Shown one piece after another: positions 47,602 to 57,241 of a stretch of DNA of 64,000 nucleotides. Numbering within the stretch: the first letter of the stretch is position 1; every line of letters begins with the position of its first letter. Position numbers and translations under genes: made by a program. The stretch covers positions 62,001-126,000 of the forward strand of contig NZ_NRRG01000005.1 in NCBI RefSeq assembly GCF_016583575.1, given 5' to 3'. Source of the stretch: Thiocystis violacea. Its GTDB lineage: Bacteria; Pseudomonadota; Gammaproteobacteria; Chromatiales; Chromatiaceae. The notes below the pieces were generated by a model that searched no databases, was not told where the DNA came from, and saw nothing but the letters and a program-made list of their open reading frames with translations.

Positions 47602-48825
47602 ATGAGCGAAATCGTCCTGATCAACGTCACGGGCGAGGACCGTCCGGGCATCACCGCGGCCCTAACCCGGATCCTCGCCCGCTTCCATGTCCCGGTGCTG
47701 GATATCGGCCAGTCGACCATCCACAACGCCCTGGCCCTGGGCCTGCTGGTGGAGCTGCCGCGCGAGGGCGGCGAGTGCGGGGTCTTTCGGGAGTTGCTCT
47801 TCAGCGCGCACGGAATGGGGCTGGACATCCGTTTCACCCCCATCGCCGCGGACGATTACGAGGACTGGGTGCTCGAACAGGGCCAGCCGAGACACATCCT
47901 GACCCTGCTTGGCCGCGAGATCGATGCCGAGCATCTGGCCCAGGTCTCCGCCGCGGTGGCGGAGCGGGGGCTCAACGTGGACCGGATCGTCCGCCTGACC
48001 GGCCGTATCTCGCGCCGGGACGAGCGGCCCCATCCGCTCGCCTCGGTCGAGCTGTCGGTGCGCGGGGCGGTGGCCGATCTCGCCGAGTTGCACGCCGCCC
48101 TGCTGGCGCTGGGCCGGCTGATGGACGTGGACGTTTCGGTGCAGGAGGACGATATCTTCCGCCGCAACCGGCGTCTGGTCTGTTTCGACATGGACTCGAC
48201 CCTGATCCAGACCGAGGTGATCGACGAACTGGCTGCCGCAGCCGGGGTCGGACCCCAGGTCGTGGCCATCACCGAAGCGGCGATGCGCGGTGAGCTGGAC
48301 TTTCAGGAGAGCTTCCGTCGCCGCATGGCCCTGCTGGAGGGCTTGGACGAGTCGGTGCTGGCCGGGATCGCCGAACGGCTCCCCATCACCGAGGGGGCGG
48401 ATCGACTCATCGCCGCGCTCAAGCGGCTGGGCTACAAGATCGCCATCCTCTCGGGTGGCTTCACCTATTTCGCCGAGCATCTGCAACGGCGCTTCGGCAT
48501 CGACTACGTTCACGCCAACCGGCTGGAGTTCAGGGATGGCCGGCTGACCGGGGAGGTCTCGGGCGAGATCATCGACGGCGCCCGCAAGGCCGAGCTGCTG
48601 CGCGAGATCGCCGAACGCGAGGGCATCCGGCTGGAGCAGGTGATCGCCGTCGGCGACGGGGCCAACGACCTGCCGATGCTCGCCATCGCCGGGCTCGGCA
48701 TCGCCTTCCACGCCAAGCCCATCGTCACCGCCCAGGCCCGGCACTCCATCGCCAACGTGGGCCTCGACGGCATTCTCTATCTGCTCGGGATGCGCGACCG
48801 GGATGTCGAGGCGCTGAAATCCTAG
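47602..48825 (+). CDS. serB: Phosphoserine phosphatase with N-terminal ACT domains
   Basis: A 407-residue protein. Two ACT-like regulatory domains (about residues 1-80 and 95-175) precede the HAD phosphatase domain. The nucleophile is D196 in FDMDSTLI, the second motif is ILSGGFTYF, and the metal-binding loop is GDGANDLPML. It catalyses the last step of serine synthesis. The ACT domains suggest feedback by serine. It is convergent with lon, 34 bases apart. Confidence 0.95.
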   Translation: MSEIVLINVTGEDRPGITAALTRILARFHVPVLDIGQSTIHNALALGLLVELPREGGECGVFRELLFSAHGMGLDIRFTPIAADDYEDWVLEQGQPRHILTLLGREIDAEHLAQVSAAVAERGLNVDRIVRLTGRISRRDERPHPLASVELSVRGAVADLAELHAALLALGRLMDVDVSVQEDDIFRRNRRLVCFDMDSTLIQTEVIDELAAAAGVGPQVVAITEAAMRGELDFQESFRRRMALLEGLDESVLAGIAERLPITEGADRLIAALKRLGYKIAILSGGFTYFAEHLQRRFGIDYVHANRLEFRDGRLTGEVSGEIIDGARKAELLREIAEREGIRLEQVIAVGDGANDLPMLAIAGLGIAFHAKPIVTAQARHSIANVGLDGILYLLGMRDRDVEALKS

Positions 48826-48859
48826 CCGGCGCCCCTGGGGCGGTCTACCTGGGGGCGGT

Positions 48860-51247
48860 CTAAAAGAGCAGGGGCAGCACATCCTCGTAACGCGAGGCGA
48901 AGTGGACCTTCAGCCCCTTGCGCACATGCTCCGGAACCTCCTCGAAATCGCCCCGGTTGTCCTCCGGCAGGATGATTTCCTTGAGGCCGGCGCGGCGCGC
49001 GGCGATGAGCTTCTCGCGGATGCCACCGACCGGGAAGACCTCGCCGGTGAGTGTGATCTCGCCGGTCATGGCGAGGCGGCGGATGGCTTGGTCGCGCGCG
49101 AGCGAGAGCAGGGCCGAGGTCATGGTGATACCGGCGGACGGACCGTCCTTGGGGGTGGCGCCGGCGGGCACATGGACGTGGATGAAGGCCTTCTCGAAGA
49201 AATCGGGATCGGCGCCGAGCGCCTTGGCGTGGCTGACCAGATAGCCGTAGGCGATCTCGGCGGACTCCTTCATGACATCGCCAAGTTGGCCGGTCAACTT
49301 GAAGCCTCGCGTGAAGCTATGGGTGCGGGCGGCCTCGATCGATAGGGTCGCGCCGCCCATGGCGGTCCAGGCCAGCCCGGTGACGACGCCGGGGCCGGAG
49401 AGCTTGCGCTCGTCGCGGAAGACCGGGCTGCCGAGATAGGACTTGAGGTCCGGCTCCTCGATCCGGATCGGGGTCTCCGCCCCCTCCAGCATCCGCACCG
49501 CGATCTTGCGCACGATCTTGCCGAGCTGCTTCTCCAGCCGGCGCACCCCGGCGTCGCGCGCGTAGCCCTCGATGAGCGCGCGCAACGTCTTGCTGTCGAG
49601 CTTGACCGCCTTCTTGCCCAGTCCGGCCCGATCGATCTGGCGCGGCAGCAGATACTTCTTAGCGATCTGGAGTTTTTCCTCGGCGATGTAGCCGGAGAGC
49701 TTGATGACCTCCATGCGGTCGAGTAGGGGACCGGGAATACTGTCGAGCTGGTTGGCGGTGCAGACGAAGAGCACCTTGGAGAGATCGAAGCGCAGATCCA
49801 GATAGTGATCCAGGAATTCGCTGTTCTGTTCCGGGTCCAGCACCTCCAGCAGGGCCGAGGCCGGGTCGCCGTGGTAGGAGGCCCCGACCTTGTCGATCTC
49901 GTCGAGCAGGATCACAGGATTGGCGGTGCCGGCGTCCTTCATCGCCTGGAGGAACTTGCCCGGCATGGCGCCGATGTAGGTGCGGCGATGGCCCTTGATC
50001 TCGGCCTCGTCACGGATGCCGCCGACCGAGAAGCGGTAGAAGCGCCGCCCCAGGGCGTCGGCGATGGAGTGACCGATGGAGGTCTTGCCGACGCCTGGCG
50101 GGCCGACCAGTAGGATGATGGAGCCGGCGATCGCGCCCTTGTGGATGCCGACCGCGAGGAACTCCAGGATGCGCTCCTTGACGTCCTCCAGCCCGTAATG
50201 GTCGCGGTCCAGGATACGGCGCGCGCGCTTGAGATCCAGGATGTCGCCCGAGTGCTGGCCCCAGGGCAGCAGGGTGATCCAGTCCAGATAGTTGCGGGTG
50301 ACCGCGTACTCGGGCGAGCCGGTCTCCAGCATGCCCATCTTGTCCAGCTCTTCCTCGACCCGCTTGCCCGCCTGCTCGGTCAGGGTCAACTTCTCCAGGC
50401 GGGCGCGGAACTTGTCGATCTCGGCGGTGCGGTCGTCCTTGGCGATGCCCAGCTCCTTCTGGATCGCCTTGAGCTGCTCGCGCAGGAAGAACTCGCGCTG
50501 CTGCTTGTGCATCTTCTCCTCGACCGTGCGCCGGATCTTCTGCTGGGCGCGGGCGAGTTCGAGCTCGTTGTTGAGCAGAACCAGTACCTTTTCCATGCGC
50601 GGCAGCAGCGGCAGGATCTCCAGCACCTCCTGCAACTGTTCCTTGGTCGAGGTGGTCAGGCTGGCGGCGAAGTCGGACAGATGCGAGGGATCCTCGGGGC
50701 CAAAGCGGTCCAGGAACATCCGCAGCTCTTCCACGTAGAGCGGATTGAGCGGCAGCAATTCCTTGATGGTGTTGATGACCGCCATGGCATAAGCCTTGAC
50801 GTCGCCGTTGGGCGGACCCTCGGGCTCGGGGAGATAGCCGACACGGGCGCGAAAGGGCGTCTCCGGATGGGTCCAGCCGTCGATGCGAAAGCGCTGGAGA
50901 CATTCCACCAGGACTTGCAGGTGCCCATCCTGCTGATGGATGCGATGGACCCGGCAGGCGGTGCCGATGGGTCGGAAGTGCGCGACCGTCGCCTCTTCCG
51001 AGGTTTCGCTGTCCACCAGCACCACGCCCAGGATCTTGTGCTCGGTATCGGTTACCGCCTTCATGGTCGGTGCCCAATGTTCGGCGGTCATCATCAGGGG
51101 GACCGCCTGACCCGGAAAGAAGGGCCGCGAGGCGACGGGCAGGAGGTGGATTTCCGTGGGCAGCACGTCGTTGGCGCGCGCGAGTTGAATCGGCGCCGAC
51201 TCATCGTCGTCGTCGCTGTCTTTCTCCACGATGTCTTCGTCCAGCAT
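48860..51247 (-). CDS. lon: ATP-dependent protease Lon
   Basis: A 795-residue LonA-type protease. The N-terminal substrate domain starts after an unusual acidic leader (residues about 2-17, EDIVEKDSDDDDESAP). The AAA+ module has Walker A GPPGVGKT and Walker B ILLDEID. The serine-lysine dyad is S704 (DGPSAGI) and K746 (GGIREK). It degrades misfolded and regulatory proteins. It lies downstream of rsmA on the same strand and not next to clpX, so it could be a second Lon or simply relocated (cannot tell from this window). Confidence 0.95.
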   Translation of the reverse strand: MLDEDIVEKDSDDDDESAPIQLARANDVLPTEIHLLPVASRPFFPGQAVPLMMTAEHWAPTMKAVTDTEHKILGVVLVDSETSEEATVAHFRPIGTACRVHRIHQQDGHLQVLVECLQRFRIDGWTHPETPFRARVGYLPEPEGPPNGDVKAYAMAVINTIKELLPLNPLYVEELRMFLDRFGPEDPSHLSDFAASLTTSTKEQLQEVLEILPLLPRMEKVLVLLNNELELARAQQKIRRTVEEKMHKQQREFFLREQLKAIQKELGIAKDDRTAEIDKFRARLEKLTLTEQAGKRVEEELDKMGMLETGSPEYAVTRNYLDWITLLPWGQHSGDILDLKRARRILDRDHYGLEDVKERILEFLAVGIHKGAIAGSIILLVGPPGVGKTSIGHSIADALGRRFYRFSVGGIRDEAEIKGHRRTYIGAMPGKFLQAMKDAGTANPVILLDEIDKVGASYHGDPASALLEVLDPEQNSEFLDHYLDLRFDLSKVLFVCTANQLDSIPGPLLDRMEVIKLSGYIAEEKLQIAKKYLLPRQIDRAGLGKKAVKLDSKTLRALIEGYARDAGVRRLEKQLGKIVRKIAVRMLEGAETPIRIEEPDLKSYLGSPVFRDERKLSGPGVVTGLAWTAMGGATLSIEAARTHSFTRGFKLTGQLGDVMKESAEIAYGYLVSHAKALGADPDFFEKAFIHVHVPAGATPKDGPSAGITMTSALLSLARDQAIRRLAMTGEITLTGEVFPVGGIREKLIAARRAGLKEIILPEDNRGDFEEVPEHVRKGLKVHFASRYEDVLPLLF

Positions 51248-51293
51248 GCCGTTAGCCTCCCCCTCGGAATACCCTGATCAAAAGCGGTCTATT

Positions 51294-52088
51294 TCAGTCC
51301 CCTGTCACGGATTTGCAAGCCAGGTTCGCCAGTCGCGCGTAACTGGCGACATCCAGGTTCTCCGCCCTCAGGATCGGGTCGATGCCGGCCTCCCGAAGCT
51401 GCTCGGGCTCGATCAGTCCGGACAGGCTGTTGCGCAGGGTCTTGCGCCTTTGCCCGAAGGCCGCCTTGACGATGCGGGCGTGTAGGTCGGGATCCTCTAT
51501 CGGATGAAGCGGCGGGCGCAGCGGGCGCAATCGCAGAAAGGCGGACTCGACCTTGGGGGCCGGGGTGAAGGCCCCCGGACCGATGCGGAACAGACAGCTC
51601 GCCTCGCATCGACTCTGGACCATGACCGAGAGTCGACCGTAGGTCTTGTCGCCTGGGTCGGCCGCGATCCGGTCCACCACCTCCTTCTGGAGCATGAGGT
51701 GCAGGTCGTGGAGACAATCGAGCTGTTCGAGAAAACGGAAGAGCAATGGGGTCGAGATGTTGTAGGGCAGGTTGCCGACCAGTCGCAGCCGTTCGTCCCC
51801 GCCGGTCAGGGCGCACAGATCGAAATTCAGCGCGTCGGCGTTGTGGATGCGCAGGTCGCCATGGGCGGCCAGTCGCCGACGCAGTGGCTCGATCAGGTCG
51901 CGATCCAGCTCCACGACATCGAGCGTCCCGGCAGCGCTCAACAGACCCTGGGTGATGGCGCCCTGGCCGGGGCCGATCTCCACCAGCCGCTCGCCCGGTC
52001 GGGCACCGATGGCACCGTGGATACGCTGGATGACCAAGGGGTCATGCAGGAAGTTTTGGCCAAAACGTTTGCGTGCTTGATGTTCCAT
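51294..52088 (-). CDS. rsmA: 16S rRNA dimethyladenosine transferase RsmA (KsgA)
   Basis: A 264-residue methyltransferase with 'KRFGQNFLHD' at the N-terminus, SAM motif 'LVEIGPGQGAITQGLL', the catalytic 'NLPYNISTPLL' and 'FGQRRKTLRNSL' towards the C-terminus, all diagnostic of KsgA. It dimethylates two adjacent adenosines near the 3' end of 16S rRNA during small-subunit assembly. It is 46 bases upstream of lon on the same strand. Confidence 0.95.
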   Translation of the reverse strand: MEHQARKRFGQNFLHDPLVIQRIHGAIGARPGERLVEIGPGQGAITQGLLSAAGTLDVVELDRDLIEPLRRRLAAHGDLRIHNADALNFDLCALTGGDERLRLVGNLPYNISTPLLFRFLEQLDCLHDLHLMLQKEVVDRIAADPGDKTYGRLSVMVQSRCEASCLFRIGPGAFTPAPKVESAFLRLRPLRPPLHPIEDPDLHARIVKAAFGQRRKTLRNSLSGLIEPEQLREAGIDPILRAENLDVASYARLANLACKSVTGD

Positions 52089-52144
52089 CCCGCTAGGGTA
52101 CTCTCGCGCGTCGTCGAGCGGGTAGCGTTCGACGGACGGCCGTC

Positions 52145-52390
52145 TCAGTCCCGCTCCTCGCTCTGGAGCACCAGGGCGTTGCGGATGATCCGATGTCGGG
52201 TCTCGTTGTTGGTGGCGCTGGAGAGCCGACGGTCGGCGATCATGGCGTCGATCGCGCGCTCGGCCTCGAACCAGTCGGCGTTCGCATCTCCTGGCGCGAA
52301 GCCGCGATGTTCGGCGAGGTAGTAGGCGGCGATCGCGATCATCTCGTGACGCTGGGGGGCGGTCGGTCGGTCGGCGGTCTGGGACTTCAT
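52145..52390 (-). CDS. DUF2934 small protein
   Basis: An 81-residue protein with the DUF2934 core 'RHEMIAIAAYYLAEHRGFAPGDANADWFEAERAID', a short helical domain of unknown role. The ATG at 52390 is preferred over a GTG at 52408. It is upstream of rsmA on the same strand and divergent to the DUF2760 gene. Confidence 0.8.
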   Translation of the reverse strand: MKSQTADRPTAPQRHEMIAIAAYYLAEHRGFAPGDANADWFEAERAIDAMIADRRLSSATNNETRHRIIRNALVLQSEERD

Positions 52391-52617
52391 GGCGGCTGGG
52401 ATTCGCACCGATCGGCGGAGGTTGAAACCGGATTGGTCGGGCGGATTATGTCACGGCGCGTCCGGGGCCTTACAATAGGCGACCTGATTTCGGTCGATCC
52501 ATGGCCCCGACCTGGCCGTTCGCTTGAGCCCGACTCGCCCTGCGGCCTCTGTCCTGTCGGTCTGCCCCGATCTATTCATCCCCATTCTTCAACGCCTGCT
52601 CCAAGAGGAAATCCCGC

Positions 52618-53169
52618 ATGTCATCACCGGCGCCGTCTTTCTTTCGACGGGTGTTCATCGCCTTTGGCAGCTTTCGACGTGTCCTGAAGGATCCCGATTT
52701 CGCGCGCTCGGTCGCCGCGCTGGCGCGGGCGACTCCAGTGCATCCGGCGGCCTGGCCGGCGGCGCCCGCCTCCGTTCCCCTGGCCGAGGCGGCGCCCGAC
52801 GCGGCTCTGCTGCTGCTCGGGCTGCTGCAGAAGGAGGGGCGTCTGGTGGACTTCCTGCACGAGGATATCCAGGGCTACTCGGATCAGGAGGTCGGCAGCG
52901 CCGCGCGGGTCGTGCATCAGGGTTGCCGGAAGGTGATCCAGGACTATCTGAGCATCGTCCCGGTCCGCGAGGAGCCCGAGGGTAGCCGCGTGACCCTGCA
53001 ACCCGGATTCGACGCCGCCTCCGTGCGCCCCACCGGCCAGGTCGTCGGGGATCCGCCCTTCTCCGGCGCGCTCATGCATCGCGGCTGGCGCGTGGTCGAA
53101 ACCCGGCTGCCCCGGATCGCCGGCGGCCATGATCTCCGGATTCTCGCACCGGCGGAGGTGGAGCTGTGA
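52618..53169 (+). CDS. DUF2760 protein, Hsp70-associated
   Basis: A 183-residue protein matching DUF2760: 'LLGLLQKEGRLVDFLHEDIQGYSDQEVGSAARVVHQGCRKVI' in the middle and 'ILAPAEVEL' at the end. The family is almost always encoded next to an Hsp70-like gene, as here, where its stop overlaps the Hsp70 GTG start by four bases. Function unknown; a co-chaperone or client-linked role is inferred from the linkage. Confidence 0.88.
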   Translation: MSSPAPSFFRRVFIAFGSFRRVLKDPDFARSVAALARATPVHPAAWPAAPASVPLAEAAPDAALLLLGLLQKEGRLVDFLHEDIQGYSDQEVGSAARVVHQGCRKVIQDYLSIVPVREEPEGSRVTLQPGFDAASVRPTGQVVGDPPFSGALMHRGWRVVETRLPRIAGGHDLRILAPAEVEL

Positions 53170-55004
53170 GCGGGTCGCGTTACGCCATCGGGATCGATCT
53201 CGGGACCACTCACTGTGCCCTCTCCTGCGTGGATTCGGAGAAGAGCGAGGGCGAGGACATCGTTCAGGAGATGCTCGCCATCCCTCAGCTCGTCTCGCCC
53301 GGCGCGGTGGAATCCCGGACCCTGCTGCCCTCCTTTCTCTATCTGCCGCACGAGGAGGAATTCCGCTCCGGCGATCTGGGCCTGCCCTGGCAGGGCGACC
53401 CGAGCCGGGTGGTCGGCGAGTTGGCCCGCGCTCAGGGTGCCACCACACCGATCCGGCTGGTCTCCAGCGCCAAGAGCTGGCTCTGCCACCCGGACGTCGA
53501 CCGCAAGGCGCCCATCCTGCCGGCCGGGGCGCCTGACGAAATCCCCCAGGTTTCGCCCTTCGAGGCGACCATTCATTACCTGGCCCATCTGCGCAATGCC
53601 TGGAACGGTCTGCGGCCTTACGAACCGTTCGAGCGCCAGGAGATCACGGTCACGGTGCCGGCCTCCTTCGATCCGGCGGCGCGCGAGCTGACCGCCGAGG
53701 CGGCCAAGGCGATCGGCATCCAGCATCTGGTCCTCCTGGAGGAGCCCCAGGCGGCGCTCTACAGTTGGGTCAACGACAGCCGGGGCGAGTGGCGCGATCA
53801 GGTGAGTCTGGGCGATGTCATCCTGGTGGTGGACGTCGGCGGCGGCACCACGGATCTCTCGCTGATCGCCGTCACGGAGAACGATGGCGCGCTTGAACTC
53901 AACCGGGTCGCGGTTGGCGAGCACATCCTGCTCGGCGGCGACAACATGGATCTGGCGCTGGCCTACATCCTCAGAAACAAGCTCGCTCAGACCGGGGTCG
54001 AGCTGGATCGCTGGCAGTTGCAGGCCCTGACCCATGGCTGTCGTCAGGCCAAGGAGGCGCTGCTCGCCGATCCCGACCTGGAGCGCGTGCCCGTGGTGGT
54101 GCCGAGCCGTGGCTCGCGTCTGATCGGCGGCAGCATCCGTACCGAGCTGACCCGCGAGGAGGTCCAGACCAGCCTGATCGAGGGCTTCTTCCCGGCGGTC
54201 GCCTCCAGCAGCCGGCCGGCCAGCCGCGCGCGCGGGGCCTTGACCAAGGTCGGTCTGCCCTATGCGCAGGATCCGGCGGTCACCCGCCATCTGGCCGCCT
54301 TCCTGGGACGCCAGACGGGCGCGACCCAGGAACTGGCCGGATTCGTCGAACAGCATCCGGACGCCAGCTTCCTGCGCCCGACCGCCGTCCTCTTCAATGG
54401 CGGCGTCTTCAAGGCCAGGCTCCTGCGCGAGCGGGTGCTGGAGGTTCTCAATCAGTGGCTGGAGGCCGATCGGGCGCCGCCCGCGCGTCTGCTGGAGGCG
54501 CGCGATCTGGATCTGGCGGTCGCTCGCGGCGCCGCCTTTTACGCCCATGTGCGTCGTCATGGCGGCGTGCGGATCCGTGGCGGCACCTCGCACACCTACT
54601 ATGTCGGCGTGGAGAGCGCCATGCCCGCCGTGCCGGGGATGGAGCCGGAGCTTCAGGCGCTCTGTCTGGTGCCCTTCGGTCTGGAGGAAGGCTCGGAGCC
54701 GGTCGCGCCGCCTCAGGAGTTCGGGCTGGTGGTGGGCGAGCCGGTGCGTTTCCACTTCTTCAGCTCCAGCGTACGCCGCGAGGACCAGGTCGGCGATCTG
54801 CTCGACGAATGGCGCGACGACGAGCTCGCCGAGCTCGACGAGATCCAGACCATCCTGACCGCCGAGGACCGCAAGAAGGGCGAGGTGGTCGCGGTGCGCT
54901 TGCAGGCGGTCGTGACCGAGGTCGGCACCCTGGAGCTGAGCGCCTTCCCGGTGGACGGGGGGGACGAACGCTGGAATGTCGCCTTCAACACGCGCGGTCA
55001 CTGA
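53166..55004 (+). CDS. Hsp70-family chaperone-like protein
   Basis: A 612-residue protein with the actin/Hsp70 ATPase signatures: 'IGIDLGTTHCAL' (phosphate 1), 'VILVVDVGGGTTDLSLI' (phosphate 2) and 'PTAVLFNGGVFKA' (adenosine region). The C-terminal part differs from DnaK and lacks an obvious EEVD-like tail. It starts with GTG inside the DUF2760 stop. In many genomes a second, longer Hsp70-like gene follows; here glycogen synthase comes next, so the set looks shortened. Confidence 0.88.
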   Translation: MSGSRYAIGIDLGTTHCALSCVDSEKSEGEDIVQEMLAIPQLVSPGAVESRTLLPSFLYLPHEEEFRSGDLGLPWQGDPSRVVGELARAQGATTPIRLVSSAKSWLCHPDVDRKAPILPAGAPDEIPQVSPFEATIHYLAHLRNAWNGLRPYEPFERQEITVTVPASFDPAARELTAEAAKAIGIQHLVLLEEPQAALYSWVNDSRGEWRDQVSLGDVILVVDVGGGTTDLSLIAVTENDGALELNRVAVGEHILLGGDNMDLALAYILRNKLAQTGVELDRWQLQALTHGCRQAKEALLADPDLERVPVVVPSRGSRLIGGSIRTELTREEVQTSLIEGFFPAVASSSRPASRARGALTKVGLPYAQDPAVTRHLAAFLGRQTGATQELAGFVEQHPDASFLRPTAVLFNGGVFKARLLRERVLEVLNQWLEADRAPPARLLEARDLDLAVARGAAFYAHVRRHGGVRIRGGTSHTYYVGVESAMPAVPGMEPELQALCLVPFGLEEGSEPVAPPQEFGLVVGEPVRFHFFSSSVRREDQVGDLLDEWRDDELAELDEIQTILTAEDRKKGEVVAVRLQAVVTEVGTLELSAFPVDGGDERWNVAFNTRGH

Positions 55005-55153
55005 TCCCGAGACCGGGCTTGGCCACTCGGGCGCCAGGGTGGATGCGCGCGGACGGACCCACAAGCGCGCGACCCTGACCGCCCTTCGTGGCAGAATGAC
55101 TCGATCCGAATCCTGCCTTTACACGACCCGATAACGCTGTAGGAACCGAGCGA

Positions 55154-57241
55154 ATGGCGAAGAAGCCGACTGGCCCCAAACAGGATAAGACTCCGCGCAA
55201 GGGCGCGCCGAAGGACGCGGTTCCCGAGGCCGCGCGCGCGCCGGAGTCCTCCCCACCGCCAACCACAGTCACGGCGCCCACCGATCGAACCAAGGGGACG
55301 GATCCCGGCAAGACCATGACTCCGGTCATCAAGAAAACGGCGGCCCGCAAGACATCCACGGCGTCCGACGCCATGGATTCGACGCGCGCGGTCCCCGAGA
55401 CGGTCGCGGCGACGGCTGGGGCCATCGTGCCCAGGACGCCGGTCGTCGAGCCGATTCCGGTCGAGCCGGAGCTGTCCGCGAGTCTGGCGCCGGTCGAGAA
55501 GCCCATCGTCTCGTCCGGCCTGTCGGCGTCCACTGCGATTCCGGAGACGCCCGCGCGCGCACTGGAGCCTTCCAGCCAGTCGTTGGGGACGCCGCCCATT
55601 TCGAACGTCTTCGTCGAGCCCGAGACGGTGGCGACGCCGATCCCGGAGGTCGTGTCGGCGGTGCCCGAAACCGTGCCGGAACCCGCGCCCGAGCCCGTTC
55701 CGGAGCCTTTACCCGAACCCTATTGGGAGCCGCCGCCTCCGCCGCCGCCGGCCCCCTCGCGCCCGAGCCTCTTCATCGTCCACATCACGCCCGAGCTGGC
55801 GGCGGTGGCCAAGGTCGGCGGTCTGGCCGACGTGGTCTTCGGCCTGACACGTGAGCTGGCGATTCGCGGCAACCATGTCGAGATCATCCTGCCCAAGTAC
55901 GCCTCGATGCGTTACGACCAGATCTTCGACCTGCAGGAGGTCTACAAGGATCTCTGGGTTCCCTGGTTCGACGGGGCCATTCACTGCACCGTCTTCTTCG
56001 GGTTCGTGCATAACCGCAAGTGCTTCTTCATCGAGCCGCACTCGCCGGACAATTTCTTCAATCGCCACGGCATCTACGGCTTCCGTGACGACGTTTTGCG
56101 TTACGCCTTCTTCTCGCGCGCCGCGATTGAGTTCCTCTGGAAGTCCGGCAAGCATCCGGACGTGATCCACTGTCACGACTGGCAGACCGCCCTGGTGCCG
56201 GTGTTTCTCTACGAGATCTATCAGTCGCTCGGGATGACGCATCCCAGGGCCTGTCTGACCATTCACAACTTCGCCCATCAGGGCGTCACCGGCCCGGAGT
56301 TGCTCAAGGCCACCGGCCTGCACCGCCCGGAGTATTTCCTCGGCCCCACCCGGCTGGGCGACAACCGTTACCCCAACGCGGTCAACCTGCTCAAGGGCGG
56401 TATCGTCTACTCCAATTTCGTCACCACCGTCTCGCCGCGCTATGCCTTCGAGACCAAGGATCAGGGCCAGGGCTTCGGTCTGGAGCCGACCCTGCATACC
56501 CATCACATCAAGTACGGCGGGGTGGTCAACGGCATCGACTACGACATCTGGAACCCGGAGGTCGACCACCAGATCCCGGTTCAGTACGGGATCGACAGCC
56601 TCGATCGCAAGTACGAGAACAAGCGCGCCCTGCGTCAGCGTCTCATGCTGGCCGACAACGAAAAGGCGATCGTCGCCTTCATCGGCCGGCTGGACCCGCA
56701 AAAGGGACTGGATCTGGTGCGTCACGCCATCTTCCACACCCTGGAGCGCGGCGCCCAGTTCGTGCTGCTGGGGTCGAGTCCGGACGATCGCATCAACGCC
56801 GATTTCTGGGGCCTCAAGCAGATGCTCAACGACAGCCCCGACTGTCATCTTGAGATCGGCTTCGACGAGGATCTCTCGCATCTCATCTATGCCGGGGCGG
56901 ACATGATGCTGGTGCCGAGCCGCTTCGAGCCCTGCGGTCTGACCCAGCTCATCGCGCTGCGTTACGGCACCATCCCGGTGGTGCGCGCCGTGGGCGGACT
57001 GGCGGATACCGTGTTTGATAAGGATCATTCCTCCCGTCCACTGGGAGAACGCAACGGCTACGTCTTCAACAACTACGACAACGCCGGTCTGGAGTCCGCG
57101 CTCGGGCGCGCGATCGACTGCTACGACCGCTTCCCCGAGCATTTCCGCGAGCTGATGAAGAACGCCATGCGGTTCGATTATTCCTGGAACCAGCCTGGTC
57201 AGGACTACCTGAATATCTACGACTACATTCGGAATGCCTGA
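55154..57241 (+). CDS. glgA: Glycogen synthase with a long Pro/Ala-rich N-terminal extension
   Basis: A 695-residue GT5 enzyme. Residues about 206-695 form the catalytic part: 'HITPELAAVAKVGGLADV' with the ADP-glucose-binding Lys at 220 (position 15 in E. coli GlgA), 'VIHCHDWQTALVP', 'FIGRLDPQKGLDL' and 'PSRFEPCGLTQLIALRYGTIPVVR'. The first 205 residues are low-complexity Lys/Ala/Pro/Thr/Glu-rich sequence with no recognisable domain, ending in a run of prolines. It elongates alpha-1,4-glucan. It overlaps the GH13 gene by eight bases. Confidence 0.93.
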   Translation: MAKKPTGPKQDKTPRKGAPKDAVPEAARAPESSPPPTTVTAPTDRTKGTDPGKTMTPVIKKTAARKTSTASDAMDSTRAVPETVAATAGAIVPRTPVVEPIPVEPELSASLAPVEKPIVSSGLSASTAIPETPARALEPSSQSLGTPPISNVFVEPETVATPIPEVVSAVPETVPEPAPEPVPEPLPEPYWEPPPPPPPAPSRPSLFIVHITPELAAVAKVGGLADVVFGLTRELAIRGNHVEIILPKYASMRYDQIFDLQEVYKDLWVPWFDGAIHCTVFFGFVHNRKCFFIEPHSPDNFFNRHGIYGFRDDVLRYAFFSRAAIEFLWKSGKHPDVIHCHDWQTALVPVFLYEIYQSLGMTHPRACLTIHNFAHQGVTGPELLKATGLHRPEYFLGPTRLGDNRYPNAVNLLKGGIVYSNFVTTVSPRYAFETKDQGQGFGLEPTLHTHHIKYGGVVNGIDYDIWNPEVDHQIPVQYGIDSLDRKYENKRALRQRLMLADNEKAIVAFIGRLDPQKGLDLVRHAIFHTLERGAQFVLLGSSPDDRINADFWGLKQMLNDSPDCHLEIGFDEDLSHLIYAGADMMLVPSRFEPCGLTQLIALRYGTIPVVRAVGGLADTVFDKDHSSRPLGERNGYVFNNYDNAGLESALGRAIDCYDRFPEHFRELMKNAMRFDYSWNQPGQDYLNIYDYIRNA

